From Kineococcus aurantiacus (GTDB lineage: Bacteria; Actinomycetota; Actinomycetes; Actinomycetales; Kineococcaceae), in the NCBI RefSeq assembly GCF_013409345.1, contig NZ_JACCBB010000001.1, forward strand, positions 3,534,001 through 3,598,000: a DNA stretch of 64,000 nt. The letters are read 5' to 3'. Position numbers and translations under genes: made by a program. Under the pieces are notes generated by a model, which did not search any database, was not told the origin of the DNA, and was given only the letters and a program-made list of their open reading frames with translations. This document shows positions 1 through 7,677 of the stretch, in pieces. Numbering within the stretch: the stretch's first letter is position 1; every line of letters begins with the position of its first letter.

Positions 1-825
1 GTCAGCGCCGCCGCACCCGCTCCGGACCTGGTGGTCACGGCCGTGACCGTGGCGCCGGGCACGGTGGCCGGCCAGCAGGTCCGGTTCGCGGCCACCATCA
101 AGAACACCGGGACCGCGGCCACGCCCGCGGGCACCATCGCCGGGGTCGGGTTCCAGGTCGACGGCAAGCTCGTCACCTGGGCCGACCAGTACACCGCCTC
201 CTTGGAGCCTGGGCGGTCGACCACGGTCACGGCCGTGGGCGGCCCGGCGGGCTCGGCCACGTGGACGGCCACGGTCGGCACCCACACGCTCCGCGCGTTC
301 GTCGACGACACGGGCCGCATCAAGGAGTCCAACGAGGGCAACAACACCCGCGACGTGCGGCTCACCGCAGCGGCCGGGATGACCCACCGGGTGCAGGGCG
401 ACACGGTTGTGACGAAGCTGGCGCCGCTGAACCAGCCCACGTCCATCGCGACCTCGATCACCGGCGACGCCTACGCGGGCTGCTTCACGGCCGACGGGGT
501 GCTCGTCGGCGGCAGCGAGCGGTTCCTGCAGACCCGCTCGGTCGGCAACGACATGGTCGACGTGACCTGGAAGTGGCAGGACGGCCTGGCTGAGGTCCCG
601 GCCGGGGCGGCGCAGGTCCGCACCCACGCGAGTTTCACCCAGTTGCTGTACGCCTACCAGGAGCGCTACCCGTTCGAGTGCGCCGCCGGGCAGACGCCGG
701 GCTTCACCCGGTTCCAGGCCACGTCGCTGCGCACGACCCGCTGGATGGGGTCCTTCAGTGGCGTCGGCGCGCAGATCGCCTCGGTCAGCACCCCCGTCGA
801 CGTGGACTTCGACGTCCAGCCCTGA
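1..825 (+). CDS. CARDB-domain secreted/surface protein, 5' truncated
   Basis: The reading frame is open from the first base, so the true start lies before the window. The visible part begins with an Ala/Pro-rich linker and then one CARDB-like (Ig-fold cell-adhesion) domain of about 110 residues, recognisable by the run from PDLVVTAVTV to the typical ending IKESNEGNNTRDV. About 150 residues of unassigned sequence follow, with two cysteines that could pair. Such proteins are usually exported and bind polymers, or sit beside a catalytic domain. Any signal peptide or enzyme domain would be in the missing part, so the function is unknown. Confidence 0.75.
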   Translation, partial: VSAAAPAPDLVVTAVTVAPGTVAGQQVRFAATIKNTGTAATPAGTIAGVGFQVDGKLVTWADQYTASLEPGRSTTVTAVGGPAGSATWTATVGTHTLRAFVDDTGRIKESNEGNNTRDVRLTAAAGMTHRVQGDTVVTKLAPLNQPTSIATSITGDAYAGCFTADGVLVGGSERFLQTRSVGNDMVDVTWKWQDGLAEVPAGAAQVRTHASFTQLLYAYQERYPFECAAGQTPGFTRFQATSLRTTRWMGSFSGVGAQIASVSTPVDVDFDVQP

Positions 826-850
826 CGGGCTCCCCGGCCCGCGCCGGGAC

Positions 851-856
851 TAGGGT
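851..856 (+). promoter_or_regulatory. candidate -10 element, leaderless amidotransferase mRNA
   Basis: TAGGGT lies exactly 6 nt before the GTG start at 863. No Shine-Dalgarno sequence is visible there, so the transcript may begin at or next to the start codon. No clear -35 element is seen. Confidence 0.4.
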
Positions 857-862
857 GCGCGG

Positions 863-1597
863 GTGAAACCGTTCCTCCTGCTCGCCACCCGCGTCGACGA
901 CGCGGTCGCCGAGGCCGAGTTCGCCGCGTTCGTGCGGTACGGCGGCCTCGGCCCCGGCGAGCTGGAACGGGTTCGGCTGGAACGGGACCCCATGCCCGCG
1001 CTCGACGTCGGGGCGTACTCCGGGATCGTCCTGGGCGGCAGCCCGTACTGCACGTCCGACCCCGAGGGGGCCAAGTCCGCCGCCCAGCGCCGCGTCGAGG
1101 TGGAGCTGCACGCGCTGCTGGAGGTGGTCGTCGCCCGCGACGTCCCGTTCCTGGGCGCCTGCTACGGCATCGGGACCCTCGGCGTCCACCAGGGCGGCAC
1201 CGTGGACCGCGCGCACGGCGAACCCGTCGGCACGGTCCCGGTGACGCTGACCGCCGCCGGCCGCGCCGACCCGGTGTTCGGCGGGCTGCCGGGGACGTTC
1301 GACGCCTACGTCGGGCACAAGGAGGCGCTGCGCGCGGCGCCGCCGGGGGCGGTGCTGCTGGCGGGGTCCGCGCCGTGCCCGGTGCAGGCGTTCCGGGTGG
1401 GGGAGAACGTGTACGCGACGCAGTTCCACCCCGAGCTGGACGCGGAGGGTTTCATCCAGCGCTGCGCCGCGTACCGGGACGAGGGGTACTTCGACCCGGC
1501 CGAGTTCGACGTCCTCGCCGCGCGGTTGCGGACGACGTCGGCTCCCTCCGCGCCGCTGGTGTGGCGGCGCTTCGTCGAGCGCTACGCGCGGGACTGA
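863..1597 (+). CDS. class I glutamine amidotransferase-like protein
   Basis: A 244-residue stand-alone GATase1-fold protein. The nucleophile elbow GACYG places the catalytic cysteine at residue 100, and QFHPE supplies His189 and Glu191, so the triad is complete. Stand-alone proteins of this kind, annotated as GMP-synthase-like glutamine amidotransferases, hydrolyse glutamine or a gamma-glutamyl compound; the acceptor is not evident here. The GTG start at 863 follows a TAGGGT -10 candidate by 6 nt. The last 16 bp overlap the end of the convergent SWIM gene. Confidence 0.8.
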   Translation: MKPFLLLATRVDDAVAEAEFAAFVRYGGLGPGELERVRLERDPMPALDVGAYSGIVLGGSPYCTSDPEGAKSAAQRRVEVELHALLEVVVARDVPFLGACYGIGTLGVHQGGTVDRAHGEPVGTVPVTLTAAGRADPVFGGLPGTFDAYVGHKEALRAAPPGAVLLAGSAPCPVQAFRVGENVYATQFHPELDAEGFIQRCAAYRDEGYFDPAEFDVLAARLRTTSAPSAPLVWRRFVERYARD

Positions 1598-2409
1598 CGC
1601 CCCGGGGGCTGCCCACGCGTCCCCTCCTGGTCGCCGGGCCGCACCGCCACGTACCAGGGCCGGAGGCTGTCGGCGATCCCCGCGGCCCCCGGCCCCAGCA
1701 CGAGGTCGTCGAGGCCGTCGGCGACGGTCCGCCCGGGCACCCGGTCCCGCACGCCCAGGTCCGGCAGGTCACCGGCGAGCCGGTGGAAGGCGGCGACGTG
1801 CAGGGCGAGGTCCTCGACGGGGGCGGACGGGCCCGAGGCCGCGTCGGTGATGCGGCGCAGCAGGTCGGGCAGCGCGACCCCGCGCAGCGTGAGGGCCGTG
1901 GCGGGTTCGGCGTCGAGCTGCTCGGCGAGGGCGTACACGACGGCGGCGGCGTGCTTGCACGGTTCGGAGGCGTCGGGGCAGCTGCAGTCGTAGGTGACCT
2001 CGGGGTCGGCGGGCAGCAGGTCGACCCCGATGCCGGTCAGCAGGTCCACCAGGCCGGGGGGCACGTCACCGCCGAACAGCGGGGCGAGCAGCAGCGGGTT
2101 CTCCACGACGGTGGCGACGACGGCCTCGACCTCCGAGGCCGTCCAGGCCCGCACGGTCACCTCGACGAGGTAGGGGCGGGGCCGCGACCCCTGGACCCGG
2201 GCGCCGGCGGCGCCGGGGCGGACCCGCAGTTCCACGACCTGCCCGGCGCGGGCGTAGGTGCGGCCGCGTTGCAGCCGCCCCCGGTCCCCGCTGCGTTCGA
2301 GGGTGTCGACGAACCGCTGGGACCACCAGTTCTGCGCGATCCGCCCGCGCCGGGACCGCAGCGGGGCGCCGCCGCCCGGCCGCCGCTTCCCGTACCGCTC
2401 GAACGCCAT
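1582..2409 (-). CDS. SWIM zinc-finger protein, partner of the adjacent SNF2 helicase
   Basis: 275 residues. Around residue 141 the signature CSCPDASEPCKH matches the SWIM zinc finger (CxCx(n)CxH), a predicted DNA- or protein-binding module. The rest has no recognised catalytic domain. The ATG at 2409 overlaps the stop of the upstream SNF2 gene (TGATG), so translation is probably coupled; a GTG one codon further up (2412) is an alternative start. SWIM proteins beside SNF2/RapA-like helicases recur in actinobacteria, which suggests that the two act together on DNA or protein-DNA complexes. The exact process is unknown. Confidence 0.85.
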   Translation of the reverse strand: MAFERYGKRRPGGGAPLRSRRGRIAQNWWSQRFVDTLERSGDRGRLQRGRTYARAGQVVELRVRPGAAGARVQGSRPRPYLVEVTVRAWTASEVEAVVATVVENPLLLAPLFGGDVPPGLVDLLTGIGVDLLPADPEVTYDCSCPDASEPCKHAAAVVYALAEQLDAEPATALTLRGVALPDLLRRITDAASGPSAPVEDLALHVAAFHRLAGDLPDLGVRDRVPGRTVADGLDDLVLGPGAAGIADSLRPWYVAVRPGDQEGTRGQPPGRQSRA

Positions 2410-5400
2410 CACTCACCCACCGCGTCGTCGCCGAGCCGGACCAGGTCGTGCAGCGCGTCCGCGTCGAGCTCGGTGATCCAGCCCTCGCCGCTGCCGACGA
2501 CGGACTCGGCGAGGCCGCGCTTGCGGGTGATGACGTCGTCCACGCGTTCCTCCACCGTCCCGGCGCTGACGAACTTGCGGACCTGCACCTGCCGGTGCTG
2601 GCCGATGCGGAACGCGCGGTCGGTCGCCTGGTCCTCGACGGCGGGGTTCCACCACCGGTCCAGGTGCACGACGTGGTTGGCCGCGGTGAGGTTCAGCCCG
2701 GTGCCGCCGGCCCTGAGCGAGAGCAGCAGGACCCCGGGCCCGTCGTCCTCGGCGAACCCGGCGACCATCGCGTCGCGCGCGCGCCGGGGCACCCCGCCGT
2801 GCAGGAACGGGACCGGTTCGCCGGTCAGGTCCGACAGGTGGGGGACCAGGAGGTGGCCGAACTCGGCGAACTGCGTGAAGCACAGCACCTTCTCGCCGTC
2901 CTGGCGGGCGGCGGCGACGACGTCGTCGAGCAGTTCCAGCTTCCCCGAGCGGTGCCGGCCGCGGTGCAGGACGCCGGAGGAGTCCCCGAGGAAGTGCGCG
3001 GGGTGGTTGCAGATCTGCTTCAGGCGGGTGAGGGCGGCCAGGACCAGCCCGCGCCGGGACATCCCGCCGGGGTCCTCCCCGGTGCGCGCGAGGCGTTCGG
3101 TGAGGTCGTCCACGGTCCGCCGGTACAGCGCGGCCTGCTCGGGGGTGAGGTTGGCCCGGACGGTCATCTCGATCTTCTCCGGCAGGTCCCCGGCGACGGC
3201 CGGGTCGGTCTTGACCCGGCGCAGCACGAAGGGCCGGGTGACGACGGCGAGCCGCCGGGCCGGTTCCTCCTGCCCCAGCTTCTCGATGGGCACCGCGAAG
3301 GCGTCGCGGAAGCTCGCGGCGCTGCCCAGCAGGCCCGGGTTCGTCGTGTCGAGGATCGCGCGCAGGTCCTCCAGCCGGTTCTCCACGGGGGTGCCCGTCA
3401 GCGCCACCCGGTGCGCGGCGCCGATCGCGCGGACGGCGCGGGCCTGGCGGGTCCCGGCGTTCTTGACGTGCTGCGCCTCGTCGAGGGCCACCCGGTGCCA
3501 GGCGACGGCGGCGAGGTCGGTGACGTCGCGCACGACGAGCCCGTACGTCGTGAGGACGAGGTCGCACCCGGCGGCGAGCGCCACGAGGTCCTCGCCGCGG
3601 GCGCGGCCGGGCCCGTGGTGGACGTGGACGCGCAGGCCCGGCACGAACCTCGCGGCCTCGGCGGCCCAGTTCCCGACGACGGACATGGGGCACACCAGCA
3701 GCGTCGGGCCGGGCTCCTGGTCGCGCTCGTGGGCCAGCAGCGCGAGCAGCTGCAGCGTCTTGCCCAGCCCCATGTCGTCGGCCAGCACGGCGCCCAGCCG
3801 CCACCGCGACATCGTCGCCAGCCACGTCAGGCCCCGGCGCTGGTAGGGGCGCAGCTGCGCGCGCAGGCCGGGCGGGTCGGGCAGTTCGGGCAGGCGCTGC
3901 GCGGCGTCGCCGGACAGCAGGTCGCCCAGGACGCCGCGGGCGTCGACGGAGGTGACGGGGCCGGGCAGGTCCCGCCCGGCACCGAGCGCGGCGAGGACGT
4001 CGACGAGGGTGGCCCGGCCGTTCCCGCGCCGGCGCAGGAAGGCGGCGCTGCGCCGCAGCGCCTCGGCGTCGACCTGGACCCACTCGCCGCGGAACCGCAC
4101 GAGGGAGGACTTCGAGGCGGCCAGGGCCAGCAGCTCGGCCTCGGTGACGGGGGAGTCCCCGAGCGCGGCCTGCCAGCGGAAGTCCAGCAGGTCGGCCTGG
4201 CGGGTGCGGGGGTCGGTGATCGCGCCGGGCTGGGCCGCCGAGGCGGTCAGGGAGAACGACAGCGCCTTGCGCGTCCAGTGCCGGGGCAGCTGCAGCGCGA
4301 TCCCGGCCGCGGCCAGCCGCGGCCCGCCGTCCTCGACGAGGTCGAGCAGCTCCTCGATCGACAGGTCCACCCCGGCGCCGGCGGCGGCGTCGGTGCGGCC
4401 GCCGAGGAGGCGCTTGAGCGGGGGGTGGGCGCTGCCGGCGCGGGCGGTGCCGGTGAGCAGGACGAGCAGCGGGTCCTCCGCGTCGGCGCGGGAGGCGGCC
4501 CCGGCGTCGGCGCGGGCCTCGTCGAGGGTGAGCACGAGGCTGGGGTCGTCGCGGGGGCGCAGCCGCGCCTGCAACCGCCAGGTCAGGTCGGCCGGGTCGT
4601 CCTCGGCGGTGGTGTCGAGGTGGCCGTCGGCCAGCTCGGCGGGCACGTCCTCGCGCGGATCGGGTTCGACGACGCGCAGCAGGACGTCGTACCCGGCGTC
4701 GTCGCCGCTGCGCTGCCACTCGCGGACCCGGCGGGCCAGGGCCGGCAGGTTCCCGGCGCCGCCGGTGCCGGGCAGCGGCTCGCCGGTGCGCAGCCCGAGC
4801 AGCCAGTCCCGCAGCGCCGCCCCCTCGGGCAGGTCGTGCGGGACGACGTCGCGCGTGCGGTCGGCGACGAGGACGTCGACGACGACGGCGCAGACGTCGT
4901 CGAGCAGGTCGAGGGCCTGGGCGGGACCGCCGGGTGAGCGCTCGGCGCGCAGCACGGGCGGGCAGGCCGCGGCCACGGCGGTGCGCCAGCGGCCGAAGGA
5001 CCGGTCCGGCAGGGGGACCCACCGGGCGGTGAAGCGGTCCCCGCCGCCGTGCAGGTCCGGCACGACGTGCCCGGCGTCGACGGCGCGGCGGGCCCCGGCG
5101 GCGACGTGCGCCAGCCAGCGCAGCCCGTCGGACACCGGTGCCGGCCCGGCGGCGACCTCGGTGAGCACCTCCACCGCCCGGGCGCCGCGCAGCTCCACGA
5201 CGGCGAGGTCGACGGGCAGCAGCCGCAGGTCCGCGCGCGGGCGCCCCGCCGAGGCCGCGGGCCGGCCCGCGGGGGTGCAGGGCAGCAGCACGGGCAGCGT
5301 CGCGGTGGCGGGGGAACCCAGCGCCCGGGCCAGGGCGTCGGCGCGGGGGGCGGTGCGGGCCAGCTCGGCGAGGTCGGCGGCGCGGGCGGGTCCGGGCCGT

Positions 5401-5468
5401 CGCCGCGGCGCCTCGACCCACAGGGCGAGGCGCTGCCCGCGGGTCCAGAGGCCGTGGACGAGGAGCAC
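2409..5468 (-). CDS. SNF2/RapA-family ATP-dependent helicase-like protein
   Basis: 1019 residues. The N-terminal half resembles the SNF2-associated region of bacterial SNF2 proteins. The C-terminal half is a complete two-lobe SNF2 ATPase: Walker A DDMGLGKT near residue 566, DEAQHVKN (motif II) near 664, ALTGTPVENRL (motif III), and in lobe 2 CFTQFAEF, LLSLRAGGTGLNL and DRAFRIGQ (motif VI) near 952. It should use ATP to translocate on double-stranded DNA and remodel bound protein. The GTG start at 5468 is preceded by TAGGCT with a 6-nt gap. It forms an operon with the SWIM gene through a TGATG overlap. Confidence 0.92.
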   Translation of the reverse strand: MLLVHGLWTRGQRLALWVEAPRRRPGPARAADLAELARTAPRADALARALGSPATATLPVLLPCTPAGRPAASAGRPRADLRLLPVDLAVVELRGARAVEVLTEVAAGPAPVSDGLRWLAHVAAGARRAVDAGHVVPDLHGGGDRFTARWVPLPDRSFGRWRTAVAAACPPVLRAERSPGGPAQALDLLDDVCAVVVDVLVADRTRDVVPHDLPEGAALRDWLLGLRTGEPLPGTGGAGNLPALARRVREWQRSGDDAGYDVLLRVVEPDPREDVPAELADGHLDTTAEDDPADLTWRLQARLRPRDDPSLVLTLDEARADAGAASRADAEDPLLVLLTGTARAGSAHPPLKRLLGGRTDAAAGAGVDLSIEELLDLVEDGGPRLAAAGIALQLPRHWTRKALSFSLTASAAQPGAITDPRTRQADLLDFRWQAALGDSPVTEAELLALAASKSSLVRFRGEWVQVDAEALRRSAAFLRRRGNGRATLVDVLAALGAGRDLPGPVTSVDARGVLGDLLSGDAAQRLPELPDPPGLRAQLRPYQRRGLTWLATMSRWRLGAVLADDMGLGKTLQLLALLAHERDQEPGPTLLVCPMSVVGNWAAEAARFVPGLRVHVHHGPGRARGEDLVALAAGCDLVLTTYGLVVRDVTDLAAVAWHRVALDEAQHVKNAGTRQARAVRAIGAAHRVALTGTPVENRLEDLRAILDTTNPGLLGSAASFRDAFAVPIEKLGQEEPARRLAVVTRPFVLRRVKTDPAVAGDLPEKIEMTVRANLTPEQAALYRRTVDDLTERLARTGEDPGGMSRRGLVLAALTRLKQICNHPAHFLGDSSGVLHRGRHRSGKLELLDDVVAAARQDGEKVLCFTQFAEFGHLLVPHLSDLTGEPVPFLHGGVPRRARDAMVAGFAEDDGPGVLLLSLRAGGTGLNLTAANHVVHLDRWWNPAVEDQATDRAFRIGQHRQVQVRKFVSAGTVEERVDDVITRKRGLAESVVGSGEGWITELDADALHDLVRLGDDAVGE

Positions 5469-5474
5469 CGGCGC

Positions 5475-5480
5475 AGCCTA
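5475..5480 (-). promoter_or_regulatory. candidate -10 element, leaderless SNF2 mRNA
   Basis: On the minus strand TAGGCT sits 6 nt upstream of the GTG at 5468. No ribosome-binding site lies between them. No convincing -35 sequence is seen. Confidence 0.4.
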
Positions 5481-5629
5481 CGACCCGCCGCCGACACGAC
5501 GGCCGGGCCGCCGGCGCACCCGGGGACTCCGCCGAACCCCTCCCGGCGCGCCGGGGTCTCTGGCACGCTGGACGCGGGGCACCCGGCGGGGGAGTGCCCG
5601 GGGAGAGGGCCGGTCCGAGGGGGACACCG

Positions 5630-5698
5630 ATGTCTCGCAAGCTGCTGCTCGTCTACGGCGCCGTCCTGCTGGCGGTGGTGCGCCCGGCGCGGCGCTGA
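5630..5698 (+). CDS. possible 22-residue peptide upstream of kdp
   Basis: An ATG following a purine-rich GGGGGA stretch opens a 22-codon frame: Lys/Arg start, a hydrophobic LLLVYGAVLLAVV core, then a basic end. It lies between the SNF2 promoter and the predicted KdpE box array. It could be a short membrane peptide or leader peptide, or pure chance; codon bias cannot be judged at this length. The rest of the 5469-5834 gap holds the box array (5717-5765) and the kdp promoter region, where no TANNNT element is obvious. Confidence 0.2.
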   Translation: MSRKLLLVYGAVLLAVVRPARR

Positions 5699-5716
5699 GG
5701 GCCCGCCCGGCGGCCC

Positions 5717-5765
5717 GTCAAGCCCGCGTCAAGACCCGTCAGGGCGGCGTCAAGGACGCGTCAGG
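5717..5765. promoter_or_regulatory. five-copy GTCA(A/G)G direct repeat, predicted KdpE box
   Basis: Hexamers begin at 5717 (GTCAAG), 5728 (GTCAAG), 5738 (GTCAGG), 5749 (GTCAAG) and 5760 (GTCAGG), that is 11, 10, 11 and 11 bp apart. Direct repeats at one helical turn are the usual target of OmpR/PhoB-type response regulators, the class KdpE belongs to. The array ends 70 bp before the first small kdp gene. The same hexamer recurs at 13648 and 13659. That KdpE binds here is inference. Confidence 0.6.
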
Positions 5766-5834
5766 ACCGCCGGTGGTGCGCTGCGGCGGTGGTGTGGTGA
5801 ACCCGCAAAGAGTCCACCTCACCCAGGAGTCCTC

Positions 5835-5918
5835 GTGCTCGACGTCGGGTTCACCGCCCTGACCCTCCTCCTCGCCGTGGTCGGCGCCCTGCTGGTCCGC
5901 GCCCTGGAGCGCCGGTGA
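5835..5918 (+). CDS. 27-residue single-pass membrane protein at the head of the kdp operon
   Basis: GTG start with AGGAG at 5825-5829 (5-nt gap). The product is a 5-residue head, one strongly hydrophobic segment ([13 protein letters not shown]) and the basic/acidic tail VRALERR. Its stop TGA overlaps the kdpF start (GTGA), so the two are translationally coupled. From memory, short proteins with an ALT...ER pattern sit before kdpF in other bacteria under the name hypothetical protein, but this could not be checked. A role as an extra small subunit or regulator of the Kdp complex is inference. Confidence 0.6.
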   Translation: MLDVGFTALTLLLAVVGALLVRALERR

Positions 5919-6004
5919 GCGCCACGGCGGCGGTGGGCCTCGTGCTCGCCGTCGTGACCGCCGGTTACCTGCTGTACGCCCTGCTGCGCCCGGAGAAGTT
6001 CTGA
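5915..6004 (+). CDS. kdpF: KdpF, small subunit of the Kdp potassium pump
   Basis: 29 residues, one transmembrane helix, ending in the family's typical LRPEKF. KdpF lies in the membrane beside KdpA and stabilises the KdpFABC complex. The GTG start overlaps the stop of the upstream 27-residue gene, and its own stop overlaps the kdpA ATG (TGATG at 6002-6006). Such genes are often missed because of their size. Confidence 0.88.
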   Translation: MSATAAVGLVLAVVTAGYLLYALLRPEKF

Positions 6005-7677
6005 TGAGCGACGCGACCGCCGGGCTCCTGCAGATCGGTCTGCTCGTCGTCGTCCTGGCGGCGGTCCACGTCCCGCTGGGCGACCACATGGCCCGGACCC
6101 TCACCGGTGCCCGCCACCTGCGCGTCGAACGGGGCCTCTACCGGGTGCTGCGGGTCGACGGGGACGCCGACGTCCGCTGGCCCACCTACGCCCTCGGCGT
6201 GCTGGGCTTCTCGACCGTCTCGATCCTGTTCCTGTACGCGTTCCTGCGCCTGCAGCGCTTCCTGCCGCTGTCGCTGGGCATGGCGGGCATGGAACCCACC
6301 CAGGCCTGGAACACGGCCGTCTCCTTCGTCGCGAACACCAACTGGCAGTCCTACTCCGGGGAGTCCGCCGTCGGGCACCTCGTGCAGATGGCCGGGCTGG
6401 CCGTCCAGAACTTCCTGTCCGCCGCCGTGGGCCTGGCGGTCGCGGTCGCGCTCGTGCGCGGTCTGGTCTCGCGGGGCGCCGGCACGATCGGCAACTTCTG
6501 GGTCGACCTGACCCGGGCGACGCTGCGGATCATGCTGCCGCTGTCCGTCGTCGGTGCGGTCGTGCTGCTGCTGACCGGGGTGGTGCAGAACTTCTCCGGC
6601 GGCACCACGTACACGACGCTGGCGGGTGGGTCGCAGACGATCGTCGGCGGTCCGATCGCCTCCCAGGAGGCCATCAAGGAGCTGGGGACGAACGGCGGCG
6701 GGTTCTTCAACGCGAACTCCGCACACCCCTTCGAGAACCCGACCCCCTTCTCGAACCTCTTCGAGATCCTGCTCATCCTCGTCATCCCGTTCAGCCTGCC
6801 CCGCACGTTCGGGACCGTGGTGGGCGACCGCCGCCAGGGCAACGCCGTCCTGGCCGTCATGGGCGCCGTGTTCGGGATCTCCCTCGCCGTCACGACCTGG
6901 TCGGAGACGCACGGCTTCGGCACCGTCCCGCAGGCCGTCGGCTCGGCGATGGAGGGCAAGGAGACGCGGTTCGGCGAGTGGGCCTCGACGTTGTTCGCCA
7001 CGGCGACGACGTCCACCTCGACCGGTGCCGTGAACTCCTTCCACGACAGCTACACCGCGCTCGGCGGCGGCATGGTGATGCTCAACATGATGATGGGCGA
7101 GGTCACCCCCGGCGGCGTCGGCTCGGGTCTGTACGGGATGCTCGTCCTGGCGATCATCACGGTGTTCGTCGCCGGGCTGATGGTCGGGCGCACCCCGGAG
7201 TACCTCGGCAAGAGCATCCGGCAGAAGGAGATCACCTGCGCCGCGCTCTACATCCTGGTGACCCCCGCGGCGCTGCTCGTCGGGACCGCCGTCGCGCTGT
7301 CGAGCGCCGACACGCGGTCGGCGCTGCTGAACGACGGACCGCACGGGCTGACGGAGGTGCTCTACGCGTTCGCCTCGGCCGCCAACAACAACGGGTCCGC
7401 GTTCGCGGGCCTGGCCGCCAACACGCCGTTCTACAACGTCGCGCTCGGCCTGGCGATCTACGTCGGCCGGTTCCTGCCGATGGTGTTCGTCCTCGCGCTG
7501 GCCGGCGCGTTCGCGGCGCAGAGACCCGCGGCCGCCACCGCCGGGACCCTGCCGACCCGCACCCCCACGTTCGCCGGCATGCACCTGGCCGTCGTGGTCG
7601 TCGTGACCGCCCTGACGTTCTTCCCCGCCCTGGCCCTCGGCCCCATCGCCGAGGCCGTCTCTGGAGCCCAGTCGTGA
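6004..7677 (+). CDS. kdpA: potassium-transporting ATPase subunit A
   Basis: 557 residues, about the usual KdpA length, with ten predicted membrane helices. This is the channel-like, K+-selective subunit of KdpFABC. The pore-loop signatures are present: [20 protein letters not shown], and [10 protein letters not shown] near the C-terminus. It takes up K+ with high affinity at low external potassium. The stop overlaps the kdpB start (GTGA), consistent with equal production of subunits. Confidence 0.97.
   Translation: MSDATAGLLQIGLLVVVLAAVHVPLGDHMARTLTGARHLRVERGLYRVLRVDGDADVRWPTYALGVLGFSTVSILFLYAFLRLQRFLPLSLGMAGMEPTQAWNTAVSFVANTNWQSYSGESAVGHLVQMAGLAVQNFLSAAVGLAVAVALVRGLVSRGAGTIGNFWVDLTRATLRIMLPLSVVGAVVLLLTGVVQNFSGGTTYTTLAGGSQTIVGGPIASQEAIKELGTNGGGFFNANSAHPFENPTPFSNLFEILLILVIPFSLPRTFGTVVGDRRQGNAVLAVMGAVFGISLAVTTWSETHGFGTVPQAVGSAMEGKETRFGEWASTLFATATTSTSTGAVNSFHDSYTALGGGMVMLNMMMGEVTPGGVGSGLYGMLVLAIITVFVAGLMVGRTPEYLGKSIRQKEITCAALYILVTPAALLVGTAVALSSADTRSALLNDGPHGLTEVLYAFASAANNNGSAFAGLAANTPFYNVALGLAIYVGRFLPMVFVLALAGAFAAQRPAAATAGTLPTRTPTFAGMHLAVVVVVTALTFFPALALGPIAEAVSGAQS

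Noticed and set aside
1375-3846. Long plus-strand frame of 823 codons
   Set aside because: It lies antisense to the SWIM/SNF2 genes and has the low-complexity composition expected of a high-G+C shadow frame.
2413-5640. 1075-codon minus-strand frame overlapping the SNF2 gene
   Set aside because: It is a frame-shifted shadow of the helicase, almost all Arg/Ala/Pro/Gly, with no motif.
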